Under the pieces are notes generated by a model. The model searched no databases, had not been told where the DNA came from, and saw nothing but the letters and a program-made list of their open reading frames with translations. The translations under genes were made by a program, and so were the position numbers. Shown one piece after another: positions 51,779 through 60,586 of a stretch of DNA of 64,000 bases; position 1 is the first letter of the stretch, and every line of letters begins with the position of its first letter. Origin of the DNA: Agathobacter sp. (GTDB taxonomy: Bacteria; Bacillota; Clostridia; Lachnospirales; Lachnospiraceae); the NCBI GenBank assembly GCA_022769125.1, contig JALEKN010000062.1, forward strand, positions 1-64,000, written 5' to 3'.

Positions 51779-53268
51779 ACCGATTCTCCTCCTTTGAATT
51801 CTTTGTTTATACCAACCACAAGAGCGGAACTACCGCCACATTTGGTTACTTCGAACATGGACATCGGAACTTCCCGGGTCAGAATTTCCATCGTTCTCGG
51901 GGAACAAAAGCCGGATTGGCAACGCCCCATGCCGGCACGTGTACGCCGCTTGACGGCATCAAGCGAGCGGGCTCCGAGTGGGCGGTGAATTGCATCAAGG
52001 ATTTCGCCCTCGGAAATCATTTCACAGCGGCAGATGATATTGCCGTATGCAGGATTTTCCCTGATAAGATTATTGCGGTCTTCTATGGAAAGCGTATCGG
52101 GACGGAGGATACCCTTACGTGTTCCGACAAAGTCCGGGTTTGGTGAGAGTTGTAATTTCTCTGCAACCATTTTGGCGACCATCTCACCAATTGCAGGCGC
52201 GGAAGAAAGTCCGGGGGATTCAATTCCGGCGGCATCAAAGAAGCCCTTGGCATCTTCAACCTCACCGATTACGAAATCGCCGCCATCTTCGTGGGCACGG
52301 AGACCGGCAAACGATGTGATGACCTGACGGAAAGGAATGTCCTTAACACTGCAGGAAGCTGTTTCTGCCAGAAAATCAAGCCCCTTTGCGGTCGTGTTGG
52401 TGCCATCCTTATCCTCGGTATCTATGGATGTCGGACCTACGAGAAGGTTCCCGTGTACGGTAGGTGTTACGAGTACACCCTTTCCCATTTTGCCGGGAAG
52501 CTGGAAAATGGTGTGACTGACGTGGCCTCCGGCTGACTTGTCAAGCAGCATGTACTCGCCCTTCCGAGCGGTGATGTGGAGCTTACTTGTACTGACCATA
52601 TTATGGAATACGTCCGCATAGACTCCTGCAGCGTTTACGATCGTGCGGGCTTCAATCACGCCGGATTCCGGAGCCTGCGTTGCATGGAGATCGGATTTGG
52701 CGGTATTTTTTACAGAAATCCGGAAGCCTTCATCAATCTTTGCAATGGTGGTAACCTCGGTGTTAAGATAAAAGGTTACACCATTTGTACATGCATTCTC
52801 AGCGAATGCGATTGTCAGATGAAATGGACAGACAATCGCACCGGTTGGGGCGTACAGGGCGCATGTCACATCATCTGCGATGTTTGGCTCGATAGAAAGC
52901 AATTCTTCCCGGTCGAGAATGCGAAGACCGGGAACCCCGTTTGCCTTTCCTCTGGCAAGCAGCGTTTCAAGACCTTCACGATCCTGACCCTTTGTGCATA
53001 CGACAAGGGAACCGTTTCTGGAAAATGGAACATCAAGTTCTCTGGAAATGGTATCCATCATTTCGTTGCCACGTACATTCAGGCGTGCTTTTAATGTACC
53101 GGGCTGTGCATCATATCCGGCATGGATTATGGCGCTGTTGGCCTTGGAGGTCCCACAGCAGACATCTTCTTCGCGCTCAATTACGCAGGCATTCACCCGG
53201 TATCTGGAAAGCTCTCTTGCGATGGCGCTTCCCACGACGCCTGCACCGATAATTGCTACATCATACAT
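51772..53268 (-). CDS. GlpA-like FAD-dependent glycerol-3-phosphate dehydrogenase
   Basis: 498 aa. N-terminal FAD motif VAIIGAGVVGSAIARELSRY, DAO-type body (INAAGVYAD-like VNAAGVYADVF, GPTSIDTEDKDG), and a C-terminal BFD-like [2Fe-2S] domain with CRCEMISEGEI and MGRCQSGFC. Architecture and the partner genes match clostridial GlpA-type dehydrogenases oxidising sn-glycerol-3-phosphate; a related 2-hydroxyacid substrate remains possible. ATG 53268 has GGAGAA 9 nt upstream. Upstream lies a terminator inside the transcript, so expression is probably controlled by antitermination. Confidence 0.85.
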   Translation of the reverse strand: MYDVAIIGAGVVGSAIARELSRYRVNACVIEREEDVCCGTSKANSAIIHAGYDAQPGTLKARLNVRGNEMMDTISRELDVPFSRNGSLVVCTKGQDREGLETLLARGKANGVPGLRILDREELLSIEPNIADDVTCALYAPTGAIVCPFHLTIAFAENACTNGVTFYLNTEVTTIAKIDEGFRISVKNTAKSDLHATQAPESGVIEARTIVNAAGVYADVFHNMVSTSKLHITARKGEYMLLDKSAGGHVSHTIFQLPGKMGKGVLVTPTVHGNLLVGPTSIDTEDKDGTNTTAKGLDFLAETASCSVKDIPFRQVITSFAGLRAHEDGGDFVIGEVEDAKGFFDAAGIESPGLSSAPAIGEMVAKMVAEKLQLSPNPDFVGTRKGILRPDTLSIEDRNNLIRENPAYGNIICRCEMISEGEILDAIHRPLGARSLDAVKRRTRAGMGRCQSGFCSPRTMEILTREVPMSMFEVTKCGGSSALVVGINKEFKGGESVC

Positions 53269-53290
53269 GTTGTTTTCTCCTTTTTTGAAT

Positions 53291-53344
53291 AAAAAAAGAG
53301 CAAACATAACCAGACGAATTGCTTCGTCTGAATTACCTTTGCTC
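53291..53344 (-). terminator. Leader terminator/attenuator of the GlpA-like operon
   Basis: On the minus strand GAGCAAA pairs with TTTGCTC and, inside, CAGACGAA pairs with TTCGTCTG, followed by TTTTTTT. It lies between the promoter at 53377-53405 and the start codon at 53268, so it must be read through for expression. Confidence 0.8.
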
Positions 53345-53376
53345 ATAGTCTCTCGGTAGCTTTTTAAGTTAATAAT

Positions 53377-53405
53377 ATTGTATCACGGATATGCCGGTGC
53401 TGCAA
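53377..53405 (-). promoter_or_regulatory. Promoter of the GlpA-like operon
   Basis: Minus strand: -35 TTGCAG (53400-53405), 17-bp spacer, -10 TACAAT (53377-53382). Located at the very end of the nth gene region. Confidence 0.7.
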
Positions 53406-53408
53406 CCG

Positions 53409-54041
53409 TTAAATTCGCTTTTGGCAGATATCATTTAGTACACAGCGGTCACAGTATGGTGCAGTACGCGCAGTACAGATGGCACGCCCATGGTCTACAA
53501 AACGGTGGCACAGCTGATTGCCTTCTTCCGGTGGAACCAGTTTCCACAAGGCCATTTCCACCTTTTTTGGATCCTTTTGATTATCGACAAGTCCAATGCG
53601 GTTGGAAAGACGGATGCAATGGGTATCTGTTACAATGGCAGGCTTTCCAAAGACGTCACCCATGATCAGGTTAGCGCTTTTCCGGCCGACACCGGGGAGC
53701 GAGAGCAGTGCATCGAAATCATCCGGCACCTGATCGTGGTAAGTATCATGCAGGACCTTCATGCAGGCACTGATATCGCGTGCCTTGCTTTTCCCCAATC
53801 CGCAGGGATGGACGATGGCCTCTATCTCATTGACATCGGCTGCTGCAAGTGAGGCAATGTCAGGGAAACGGGCATACAGATCTTCCACTACGATATTTAC
53901 GCGGGCATCTGTACATTGCGCCGCCAGTCTTACGGAGACAAGCAGCTTCCATGCTTCATCATAGGCAAGAGAGCAGCCGGAATCCGGATAGGCCTCTTTT
54001 AGCCGCTTGATTACTTCAAGAGTTAATTGCTTTTTAGTCAT
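53409..54041 (-). CDS. nth: Endonuclease III
   Basis: DNA N-glycosylase/AP lyase for oxidised pyrimidines, 210 aa. HhH motif LPGVGRKSANLIMGDVFG with the catalytic Lys, followed by VTDTHCIRLSNRIG with the catalytic Asp. C-terminal 4Fe-4S cysteines: CTARTAPYCDRCVLNDIC. The first spacing is seven residues rather than the usual six. It starts 3 nt after the HD-GYP gene, so the two share a transcript. Confidence 0.94.
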   Translation of the reverse strand: MTKKQLTLEVIKRLKEAYPDSGCSLAYDEAWKLLVSVRLAAQCTDARVNIVVEDLYARFPDIASLAAADVNEIEAIVHPCGLGKSKARDISACMKVLHDTYHDQVPDDFDALLSLPGVGRKSANLIMGDVFGKPAIVTDTHCIRLSNRIGLVDNQKDPKKVEMALWKLVPPEEGNQLCHRFVDHGRAICTARTAPYCDRCVLNDICQKRI

Positions 54042-54044
54042 AGA

Positions 54045-55112
54045 TTAATTTCCAATCATTTTGCTGCGTTCGGCCTCCGAATCCTTGCGGGCCTGCTGTG
54101 TTTCTTCATTGATGCTCGAAAGGGTGTAGCTAAGATAAGGGGGCTTGGTCAGGTCGACAAGTGTTCCACTTTCGGTGCGGACAATCGGACGGAGATTGTG
54201 AATGCCGGAGTTCCCATAGATGATGCCCTTCTGGCCATCAGACAGAAGAACTTCTGTACCCTTTGGAAAAAGGGGAACGTAAGTTAAAAGCATCTTGACA
54301 GATTCCAGATCAAAAAGTGTCCCGCAATTGGCCATAAGATATTCCGCGGCGTCAAATGGGGAGTAAGGTTTTTTGTAAGGACGCTTGGAAACCAATGCAT
54401 CATATACGTCTGCGACATGCAAGACCCTTGTAAAAAGCGTAAGGCTCTCGCCGGTGATTCCTTGCGGATAACCGCTTCCGTCCATATTTTCATGGTGATA
54501 TAAAACAGCTGTCTTGATGGATGGGGAGATGTCCCATCTGTCCTGGATCAGTTCATAGGAGATCCTGGGATGTGTTTTCATTATCTGAAATTCTTCCGGA
54601 GTAAGTCTTGTTGGCTTGTTTAGTATGTTGCCCGGAATGGATAACTTACCAAGGTCGTGAATAAGGGCTGCCGTGATCATACAGGTAAGTTCCTCTTCAT
54701 CCATTCCAAAACCAAGTCCCATAACTCCGCACAGAACTGCAACATTTACAGAGTGTGCGTAGGTGTAATCATCAAAAGAGCGGAGGTTGACGAGATCGAT
54801 CGGAAGGGCGCCCTTTTGCAGGATCTCTTCTACCATCATGCGCGCAATCTCCATACAACGGTCAATATCAGCGTTCCGGATGCAATCCATTCCTTCTGCG
54901 CGAAGCTGTGGGGAAATAACGTCCTTAATCTCGATATCTTTGGATAATTCATCTTCAACGTAGATACCGTCAAAACCATATTCAAATAGCTTTTCTATAA
55001 AGCTTTCGGTTAATTCGCTTCCCTGCCCGATCAAGGTGCGCCCGGACGAGTCAAACAGGTCATTGGCGAGGCGCATGCCGGGGGAAACTTCTTCTAATAT
55101 AAGATACCTCAT
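54045..55112 (-). CDS. HD-GYP domain protein (putative cyclic-di-GMP phosphodiesterase)
   Basis: 355 aa. An N-terminal 100-residue region (RYLILEEVSPGMRLANDLFD) resembles DUF3391-like partners. The HD-GYP domain (about 105-290) has HSVNVAVL, HDLGKLSIPGNILNKP, THPRISYELI and YHHENMDGSGYPQGI, so the metal ligands and GYP motif are intact. It probably degrades cyclic-di-GMP in the cytoplasm. AAAGGGA precedes ATG 55112. First gene of the unit with nth. Other cyclic-di-GMP enzymes are absent from the window. Confidence 0.9.
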   Translation of the reverse strand: MRYLILEEVSPGMRLANDLFDSSGRTLIGQGSELTESFIEKLFEYGFDGIYVEDELSKDIEIKDVISPQLRAEGMDCIRNADIDRCMEIARMMVEEILQKGALPIDLVNLRSFDDYTYAHSVNVAVLCGVMGLGFGMDEEELTCMITAALIHDLGKLSIPGNILNKPTRLTPEEFQIMKTHPRISYELIQDRWDISPSIKTAVLYHHENMDGSGYPQGITGESLTLFTRVLHVADVYDALVSKRPYKKPYSPFDAAEYLMANCGTLFDLESVKMLLTYVPLFPKGTEVLLSDGQKGIIYGNSGIHNLRPIVRTESGTLVDLTKPPYLSYTLSSINEETQQARKDSEAERSKMIGN

Positions 55113-55337
55113 GTAATAAGTAATTCCCTTTACAGTTCGTGAGTATATAGTTAATAATAACCCATCTAACTTTATCAGTATGCAGAAAAAAAGTCAATTT
55201 TATTAAGTCCTTTTCGTATTTTTTGATGAAATTGCATGAAAAAGCAATACATTGTTGAATAGATATTGTATGATGTACGCGAAGGGTTTTCTTGCCTTTT
55301 TCGCAACTGTTAAGAAGAAGCTACGGAGGATTTATAT

Positions 55338-55982
55338 ATGGAACAAAATTTACAGGATATCTCAGATGGAAGACTTTATGAGTGGAATGACATGGCAAAG
55401 GTTGGCTGCCACGATTGTACAGGCTGTAGTGCATGCTGCCGGGATATGGGACAATCCATTCTGCTTGATCCGCATGACGTGTTCCATTTATCTTCAAATC
55501 TTGGAAAAGCATTTGAAGAACTTTTACAGGGACCGGTGGAACTGCATGCAGAGGAGGGGCTTATTTTGCCGAACCTTCGTATGGCGGCAGATGGAGCATG
55601 CTCCTTTTTAGATAGCAATGGGCGATGCAGCATTCATGCTTTCCGACCGGGAATCTGCCGGTTATTTCCACTGGGGCGTAACTATACGCCGGAACATCTG
55701 AACTATTTTCTGCTGTTGGATGCGTGCCCTGTAAAAAATAAGACAAAGATGAAAGTAGGAAAGTGGCTTGACTGTGACAATCGGAAAGTATATCAACAGT
55801 TCCTGCTGGATTGGCATAACCTCACAAAACAGGTGCGTGCACAAGTGACCGGATGTCTGGATGCGCCGGAAATGAGCCGGAAGATCACCATGGCATTTTT
55901 GCAGCTATTCTATATTAAACCATATAATAAAGCAGATTTTTACACAGAATTCTACGAGCGGGTAAAGCAGATTTCAGAATAA
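55338..55982 (+). CDS. YkgJ-family cysteine cluster protein
   Basis: 214 aa. The metal-binding cluster is GCHDCTGCSACCRDMG near residue 23, followed by ACSFLDSNGRCSIHAFRPGICRLFP. These eight or so cysteines probably hold zinc or an Fe-S cluster. The C-terminal half is helical. Molecular function unknown. GGAGG lies before ATG 55338. Confidence 0.88.
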   Translation: MEQNLQDISDGRLYEWNDMAKVGCHDCTGCSACCRDMGQSILLDPHDVFHLSSNLGKAFEELLQGPVELHAEEGLILPNLRMAADGACSFLDSNGRCSIHAFRPGICRLFPLGRNYTPEHLNYFLLLDACPVKNKTKMKVGKWLDCDNRKVYQQFLLDWHNLTKQVRAQVTGCLDAPEMSRKITMAFLQLFYIKPYNKADFYTEFYERVKQISE

Positions 55983-55987
55983 TAGTG

Positions 55988-56067
55988 TTGACGTCGTACA
56001 GATAATGTGCTAATTTTACTATGACAGTCGTACTATGTCAGACGTAGTAACGATTGACGTAGTATAG
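55988..56067 (+). promoter_or_regulatory. Promoter and operator palindromes of the PadR operon
   Basis: TTGACG (55988-55993), 17 bp, TAATTT. Two overlapping imperfect palindromes follow: TATGACAGTCGTA (56020-56032) and TACTATGTCAGACGTAGTA (56031-56049). A further TTGACGTAGTATAGG repeats the TACTACGTC half-site in the other orientation. The spacing and closeness to padR suggest autorepression. Confidence 0.55.
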
Positions 56068-56085
56068 GGAAAGCGAGGATATGGA

Positions 56086-56424
56086 ATGGTAAGCATCAGC
56101 AGTGATGTGATCCGGGGATATAATGATACAATGATCTTATACCTATTGATGCAGGGTCCATCGTATGGATACGAGATTACAAAAAGAATCAAACGTATGA
56201 CAGATGAAAAATATGTCATGAAAGAGACTACTCTGTACTCTGCATTTGCAAGGATGGAAAAGAATGGATATATTTCCTCTTTTTCCTCCGATGAGGTAAA
56301 CGGCAAAAAACGGACATATTATAGGATTACCGATGTGGGAAAAGAATATTACCGTACAAAATGCGAGGAATGGATCTTAACAAAAGAAGTTGTAGAAAAA
56401 TTTATCCTGGACAATGATGCTTAA
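56086..56424 (+). CDS. PadR-family transcriptional regulator
   Basis: 112 aa winged-helix regulator. PadR core: ILYLLMQGPSYGYEITKRIK, VMKETTLYSAFARMEKNGYI, and the wing GKKRTYYRITDVGKEYY. Typically a dimeric repressor of its own operon that responds to membrane stress or small molecules. It precedes an HAAS-domain and a DUF4097 gene, a common arrangement in Firmicutes. GAGG lies 8 nt before the ATG. Confidence 0.93.
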   Translation: MVSISSDVIRGYNDTMILYLLMQGPSYGYEITKRIKRMTDEKYVMKETTLYSAFARMEKNGYISSFSSDEVNGKKRTYYRITDVGKEYYRTKCEEWILTKEVVEKFILDNDA

Positions 56425-56439
56425 GGGAGGATGTCTGTT

Positions 56440-57459
56440 ATGGAAACGTTAAAGAATTATCTGGAGACAATGTTTATGAATCTGCCGAACACGCCGGAGG
56501 TGCGGCGTGCTAAGGACGAACTCTGGCAGATGATGGAAGACAAATATGCGGAACTGATCGCGGAAGGCCATACCGAGAACGAAGTGATTGGAACGATCAT
56601 TTCAGAGTTTGGAAATCTGAGTGAGATTGCGGAGGAACTTGGAATCGAGGAAGTTGTTACACCACGGGATTATACAGATGTGCAGCCGGGGCCGGAACAG
56701 GGACAGGAATACACGAAGCAGAACGCGTGCAGGATGATCACGATGGACGAGGCAAAGGATTATCTGAAAGATAGCGCGGGCAGCGCTCTTTGCATTGCGC
56801 TCGGAGTTATGCTTTGCGTTCTCAGTGTGACCGGACCGATCGTTATGGACGCCATTTGCCTGGACAGTACATACGGCGCGATCGGAATGATCATTATGAT
56901 TGCGGCTGCGGTTGTGATTTTCGTTGCAAACGGAGTGCGCATGCAGAGATGGGATTTTATGAAAAAACAGGCATGTGCGATTGACTTTGCAACAAATCAG
57001 GTGGTGAGTGAGCGAAGAGAGCGTTACCGTGTGATCTACACGCTGCTTCTGGCAATCGGGATCATGCTCTGTGTGATCTGTATCATACCACCGATCATTA
57101 CGGATGAGATAAATCCGGTTCCGGGAATCCTGGATATGGGAGAACTTGGTGCAGCAGGAATGTTTGTGCTGGGTGCAATCGGTGTGTTCATGATTGTTCT
57201 TGCATCCTGCACGCAGTCCGGGTACAAGACACTTTTGCTGCTTAACAATACAAGCACCATGGCAGGAAATTATCAGAAGAATGTGGAAAAAACTTATAAA
57301 GTTTCTTTGATTGAAAAATTGATGTCCGTTTATTGGCCTACGGTAACCTGCATCTATCTGTGCTGGAGTTTTTTGACTTTTGAATGGTGGAGAACCTGGA
57401 TCATCTGGCCGGCAGCAGCAATCGCAGGCGTTATTATCGATGCTGTTTTTAAAGAATAG
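56440..57459 (+). CDS. HAAS/DUF1700-like membrane protein
   Basis: 339 aa. The N-terminal helical HAAS domain (about 1-75, METLKNYLETMFMNLPNTPE and EVIGTIISEFGNLSEIAEEL) normally binds the partner PadR regulator. It is followed by about six transmembrane segments in pairs (AGSALCIALGVMLCVLSVTG, a conserved IIMIAAAVVIFVANGVRMQR, then others to the C-terminus). ATG 56440 is chosen, because GGGAGG abuts the ATG at 56431 but is 9 nt from this one. It probably transmits envelope state to PadR. Confidence 0.85.
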   Translation: METLKNYLETMFMNLPNTPEVRRAKDELWQMMEDKYAELIAEGHTENEVIGTIISEFGNLSEIAEELGIEEVVTPRDYTDVQPGPEQGQEYTKQNACRMITMDEAKDYLKDSAGSALCIALGVMLCVLSVTGPIVMDAICLDSTYGAIGMIIMIAAAVVIFVANGVRMQRWDFMKKQACAIDFATNQVVSERRERYRVIYTLLLAIGIMLCVICIIPPIITDEINPVPGILDMGELGAAGMFVLGAIGVFMIVLASCTQSGYKTLLLLNNTSTMAGNYQKNVEKTYKVSLIEKLMSVYWPTVTCIYLCWSFLTFEWWRTWIIWPAAAIAGVIIDAVFKE

Positions 57460-57470
57460 GAGGATGGAAA

Positions 57471-58280
57471 ATGAAAAGGACAATATATCTGACAATCCTT
57501 ACTGTTATAACCATAGCATGTATTCTGATCGGCGTTGCAATAAATGTTGCTGGGTCTGGCAAATGGTTTCATATCAATAAATCATATACAACAAACGCAA
57601 AAGCAGTCAGCTTTACGAATGAGCTGGAGGCATTTGATACTTTAAATGTTGATCTTTCTGCTGCGAAGCTTATCATCAGGACAGGAGATGGATACAGCAT
57701 CGGCTATGAGGGCGCAGATGTGCTTCAGCCGGAGTATTCGCTGAAGAACAATGTACTCGACATAAAGTCGCCATCGACAAAGATCTCATGGAAAACCAAC
57801 TGGGACTGTACGCTGACCATCACGGTACCGGAAGGGACAAATCTGACAGAATCCGTGATTGATATCGATGCTGGGAATGTGGAGTGTACCGGCGTATCAG
57901 CGGAAAAACTTGAAATTGATGTCGATGCGGGCAATGTAGAACTGTATGATGCGGTATATGGAACTGCTGACGTGGATGTCGATGCGGGAAATGTCTCTTT
58001 TAACGATTGTAAGGTCAGCTCGATCACAGCGGATTCCGATATGGGAAATATTGAATTGGAACATTGCGCATTTGACCGGCTGGAAGCAAATGCTGATATG
58101 GGAAATGTGACCATACATAGCAGCAGGGATTTAAGTGACTACAGCGTAGAGATGAATGCGGATTTTGGAAATATAAGCATCAATGGACAGGATCTGACCG
58201 GCAGCTATCGGGTAAATGGGGATAAGGAGCATTATATCAGAATAGAAGTAAGCATGGGAAATGCGGAGCTATTCTATTAA
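57471..58280 (+). CDS. DUF4097 putative adhesin-like protein
   Basis: 269 aa. One N-terminal transmembrane anchor (IYLTILTVITIACILIGVAI), then an extracellular beta-solenoid made of short repeats such as IDVDAGNVELYDA, VDVDAGNVSFND and DSDMGNIELEHC, characteristic of DUF4097/DUF4098. Likely a surface-exposed stress or adhesin-like protein. GGAGG precedes ATG 57471. Third gene of the PadR operon. Confidence 0.88.
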   Translation: MKRTIYLTILTVITIACILIGVAINVAGSGKWFHINKSYTTNAKAVSFTNELEAFDTLNVDLSAAKLIIRTGDGYSIGYEGADVLQPEYSLKNNVLDIKSPSTKISWKTNWDCTLTITVPEGTNLTESVIDIDAGNVECTGVSAEKLEIDVDAGNVELYDAVYGTADVDVDAGNVSFNDCKVSSITADSDMGNIELEHCAFDRLEANADMGNVTIHSSRDLSDYSVEMNADFGNISINGQDLTGSYRVNGDKEHYIRIEVSMGNAELFY

Positions 58281-58294
58281 TTAAGAGAAAACAA

Positions 58295-59431
58295 ATGAAA
58301 CAGGTAGTTATTTTTATAAAAAATGAAACAGTATTGTTTGTAGCGTGGACTTTGGCATTTATATCTGCAGTTTTTGTAAAACCATCCGGAGCGTACTTCG
58401 ACTACATTGATTTCCGGTCACTCGGAATTTTATGGAGCCTGATGGTGATCATGCAGGGGCTTAAGCAAAACGGCGTATTCTCATTTGTGGGAATGCGCCT
58501 GCTGGCGAAGACAAAGCGGGTGTGGCAGTTGGCGGCAGTGCTGATTTTTTTGTGCTTTTTCTGCAGCATGTTCATCACAAATGATGTTGCACTGATCACG
58601 TTTGTGCCATTTGCGGTCATGATGCTCCAGGCATGTAAAAAAGAAGGATTGATGATACCGGTGATTGTCCTGCAGACGGTTGCGGCGAATCTTGGAAGTA
58701 TGCTTACGCCGATCGGGAATCCACAGAATCTGTATTTGTTTGGAATATCCCAAATGAGTGTTGTGGAGTTTATATGCTGGATGCTGCCATATACGATTTT
58801 TTCCGGAATACTTCTTATGGGATGTATCTGCTTCCTGAAAGGAAAGTCGGATCCTGTTGTCCCGGCTATAAGTGAGCGCAATCTGTTGACAAATGAAAAT
58901 GGAAGAGTAAGAAAGGCTTGTGTGTACATGGGTCTTTTTGTGCTTTCGCTTTTGGTGGTAGGGCGTGTGCTGGCATACGGATATATGGTGGTGATTGTCT
59001 TTGTGATTGTGTTTATCATGGAGAAAGAGACGATTTTTCACGTGGATTACAGCCTGCTTCTTACGTTTGTTGGTTTTTTTATTTTCACCGGGAATATGGG
59101 AAAGATACCGGCAGTCAGCAGCCTTTTGCAGCAGATGATACAGGGAAGGGAAGTGTTCCTTGGTGTGCTCATCAGTCAGTGTATCAGCAATGTTCCGGCA
59201 ACTCTTTTACTGGCCGGATTTACAGAGGAGTATAAGAACCTGCTGCTCGGAGTCAACATTGGAGGCCTGGGGACACTGATTGCATCCATGGCGAGCCTGA
59301 TTTCATATAAAATATTTGCAAATACCTGTAGTAAAGAAAAAGGGCGTTATTTTATGCATTTTACAGTGGTAAATGTTTTATTCCTGATTGCCCTTCTGCT
59401 GCTCTATGCTGTCTGTAAAACAGAAAATTAA
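58295..59431 (+). CDS. SLC13/ArsB-like anion permease
   Basis: 378 aa, about ten transmembrane segments. Conserved elements: MFITNDVALITFVPF, ANLGSMLTPIGNPQNLYLFG, and QCISNVPATLLLAGF, the paired helix-hairpin motifs of the ion transporter (IT) superfamily. It probably moves a dicarboxylate, citrate or other anion with sodium. It starts 14 nt after the DUF4097 gene, so it may belong to the PadR operon. Specificity unknown. Confidence 0.85.
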   Translation: MKQVVIFIKNETVLFVAWTLAFISAVFVKPSGAYFDYIDFRSLGILWSLMVIMQGLKQNGVFSFVGMRLLAKTKRVWQLAAVLIFLCFFCSMFITNDVALITFVPFAVMMLQACKKEGLMIPVIVLQTVAANLGSMLTPIGNPQNLYLFGISQMSVVEFICWMLPYTIFSGILLMGCICFLKGKSDPVVPAISERNLLTNENGRVRKACVYMGLFVLSLLVVGRVLAYGYMVVIVFVIVFIMEKETIFHVDYSLLLTFVGFFIFTGNMGKIPAVSSLLQQMIQGREVFLGVLISQCISNVPATLLLAGFTEEYKNLLLGVNIGGLGTLIASMASLISYKIFANTCSKEKGRYFMHFTVVNVLFLIALLLLYAVCKTEN

Positions 59432-59481
59432 AAAAAGAACACAGATTCACAGGAAGAAGACATCCGGAAAGGGAGAAAACG

Positions 59482-60468
59482 ATGCCGAAAGCACCGAAGC
59501 AAAAACAAAAACTGTTATATATTGCAAAATATCTGACGGAGCATACAGACGAGCATCACTGTGTGTCGGCTCCGAAGCTTATTGCATATCTGCAAGCAAA
59601 TGACATCAAGGCGGAGCGCAAGAGCATCTATGACGATATTGCAACGCTTTGTGATTTCGGATATGACATTGTCCGTCAGGAAGGACCGAAGGGGGGATAT
59701 TTTCTGGCGAGCCGTGATTTTGAACTGGCGGAGGTCAAGCTTCTTGTGGATCTGGTGCAGTCATCCAAATTTATTACGACCAAAAAGTCAAGGGAGCTGA
59801 TCAAAAAACTGGAACGTCAGGTCAGCAGGAATGATGCAACGGCACTGCAACGTCAGGTGGTCGTGGCAGACAGGAATAAGACCGCAAACGAAAATATTTA
59901 TTATAGTGTCGATGTTATCTATGAGGCGATTGCAAAGAATGTCCGTGTGCGTTATCAATATTTTGACTGGGATGTCAATAAGCAGATGAAGCTGCGCAAA
60001 GAGGGCACCTATTATGAGGTGAGCCCGTGGCTGCTCACATGGGATGATGAGAACTACTATCTTGTTGCGTATGATGAGACTGCTGGGATCATGAAGCACT
60101 ATCGTGTGGATAAGATGCTGCACATAGAACTTCTTGATAGTCAAAGACAGGGGGCAGAGGCATTTGCAGCAATGGATGTTGCTGCCTTTTCGAAGAAAAC
60201 CTTTGGAATGTTTGCGGGGCAGGAGAAAACCGTCCGGCTGCTCTGTGATAATACACTGACAGGCGTTGTGGTGGACCGCTTTGGACAGCAGGTAGCGCTT
60301 CGCTCTTATGACGAAGCGCATATTCTTGCCAGAGCGGATGTGCAGATAAGTCCACAGTTCTTCGGGTGGCTGGCAGGACTTGGAAATAAGATCCGTGTGG
60401 AGTCCCCGCAGGAGGTTGCCGATGAATATAAAGAATATCTAAGAAAGATTCTGGAGAGTTATCAATAA
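59482..60468 (+). CDS. WYL-domain transcriptional regulator
   Basis: 328 aa. N-terminal HTH_11/DeoR-type winged helix (about 5-75; VSAPKLIAYLQANDIKAERK and IYDDIATLCDFGYDI). The WYL ligand-binding domain (about 140-230; VRVRYQYFDWDVNKQM, SPWLLTWDDENYYLVAYDE) and a WCX C-terminal extension follow. Regulates unknown genes in response to a nucleotide- or metabolite-type ligand. GGGAG precedes ATG 59482. Confidence 0.9.
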   Translation: MPKAPKQKQKLLYIAKYLTEHTDEHHCVSAPKLIAYLQANDIKAERKSIYDDIATLCDFGYDIVRQEGPKGGYFLASRDFELAEVKLLVDLVQSSKFITTKKSRELIKKLERQVSRNDATALQRQVVVADRNKTANENIYYSVDVIYEAIAKNVRVRYQYFDWDVNKQMKLRKEGTYYEVSPWLLTWDDENYYLVAYDETAGIMKHYRVDKMLHIELLDSQRQGAEAFAAMDVAAFSKKTFGMFAGQEKTVRLLCDNTLTGVVVDRFGQQVALRSYDEAHILARADVQISPQFFGWLAGLGNKIRVESPQEVADEYKEYLRKILESYQ

Positions 60469-60510
60469 TTACTATTTCTTTTTGCACAATTTGATTGTAG
60501 AATAGTTGTC

Positions 60511-60556
60511 GTGGGGACGTTCCTTTTGACACGCGGTGTGAAAGGCGGGCGTCCAC
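60511..60556. repeat. REP-like nested palindrome
   Basis: GTGGGGACG (60511-60519) pairs with CGTCCAC (60550-60556), and inside, CTTTTGACAC pairs with GTGTGAAAGG around GCG. The string GGGGACGTTCCTTTTGACAC looks like a dispersed extragenic palindrome seen in other Firmicutes. It lies between the WYL and Nudix genes. Confidence 0.4.
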
Positions 60557-60586
60557 ATAAATACTTGCTAGGGGATATTAGAATTT

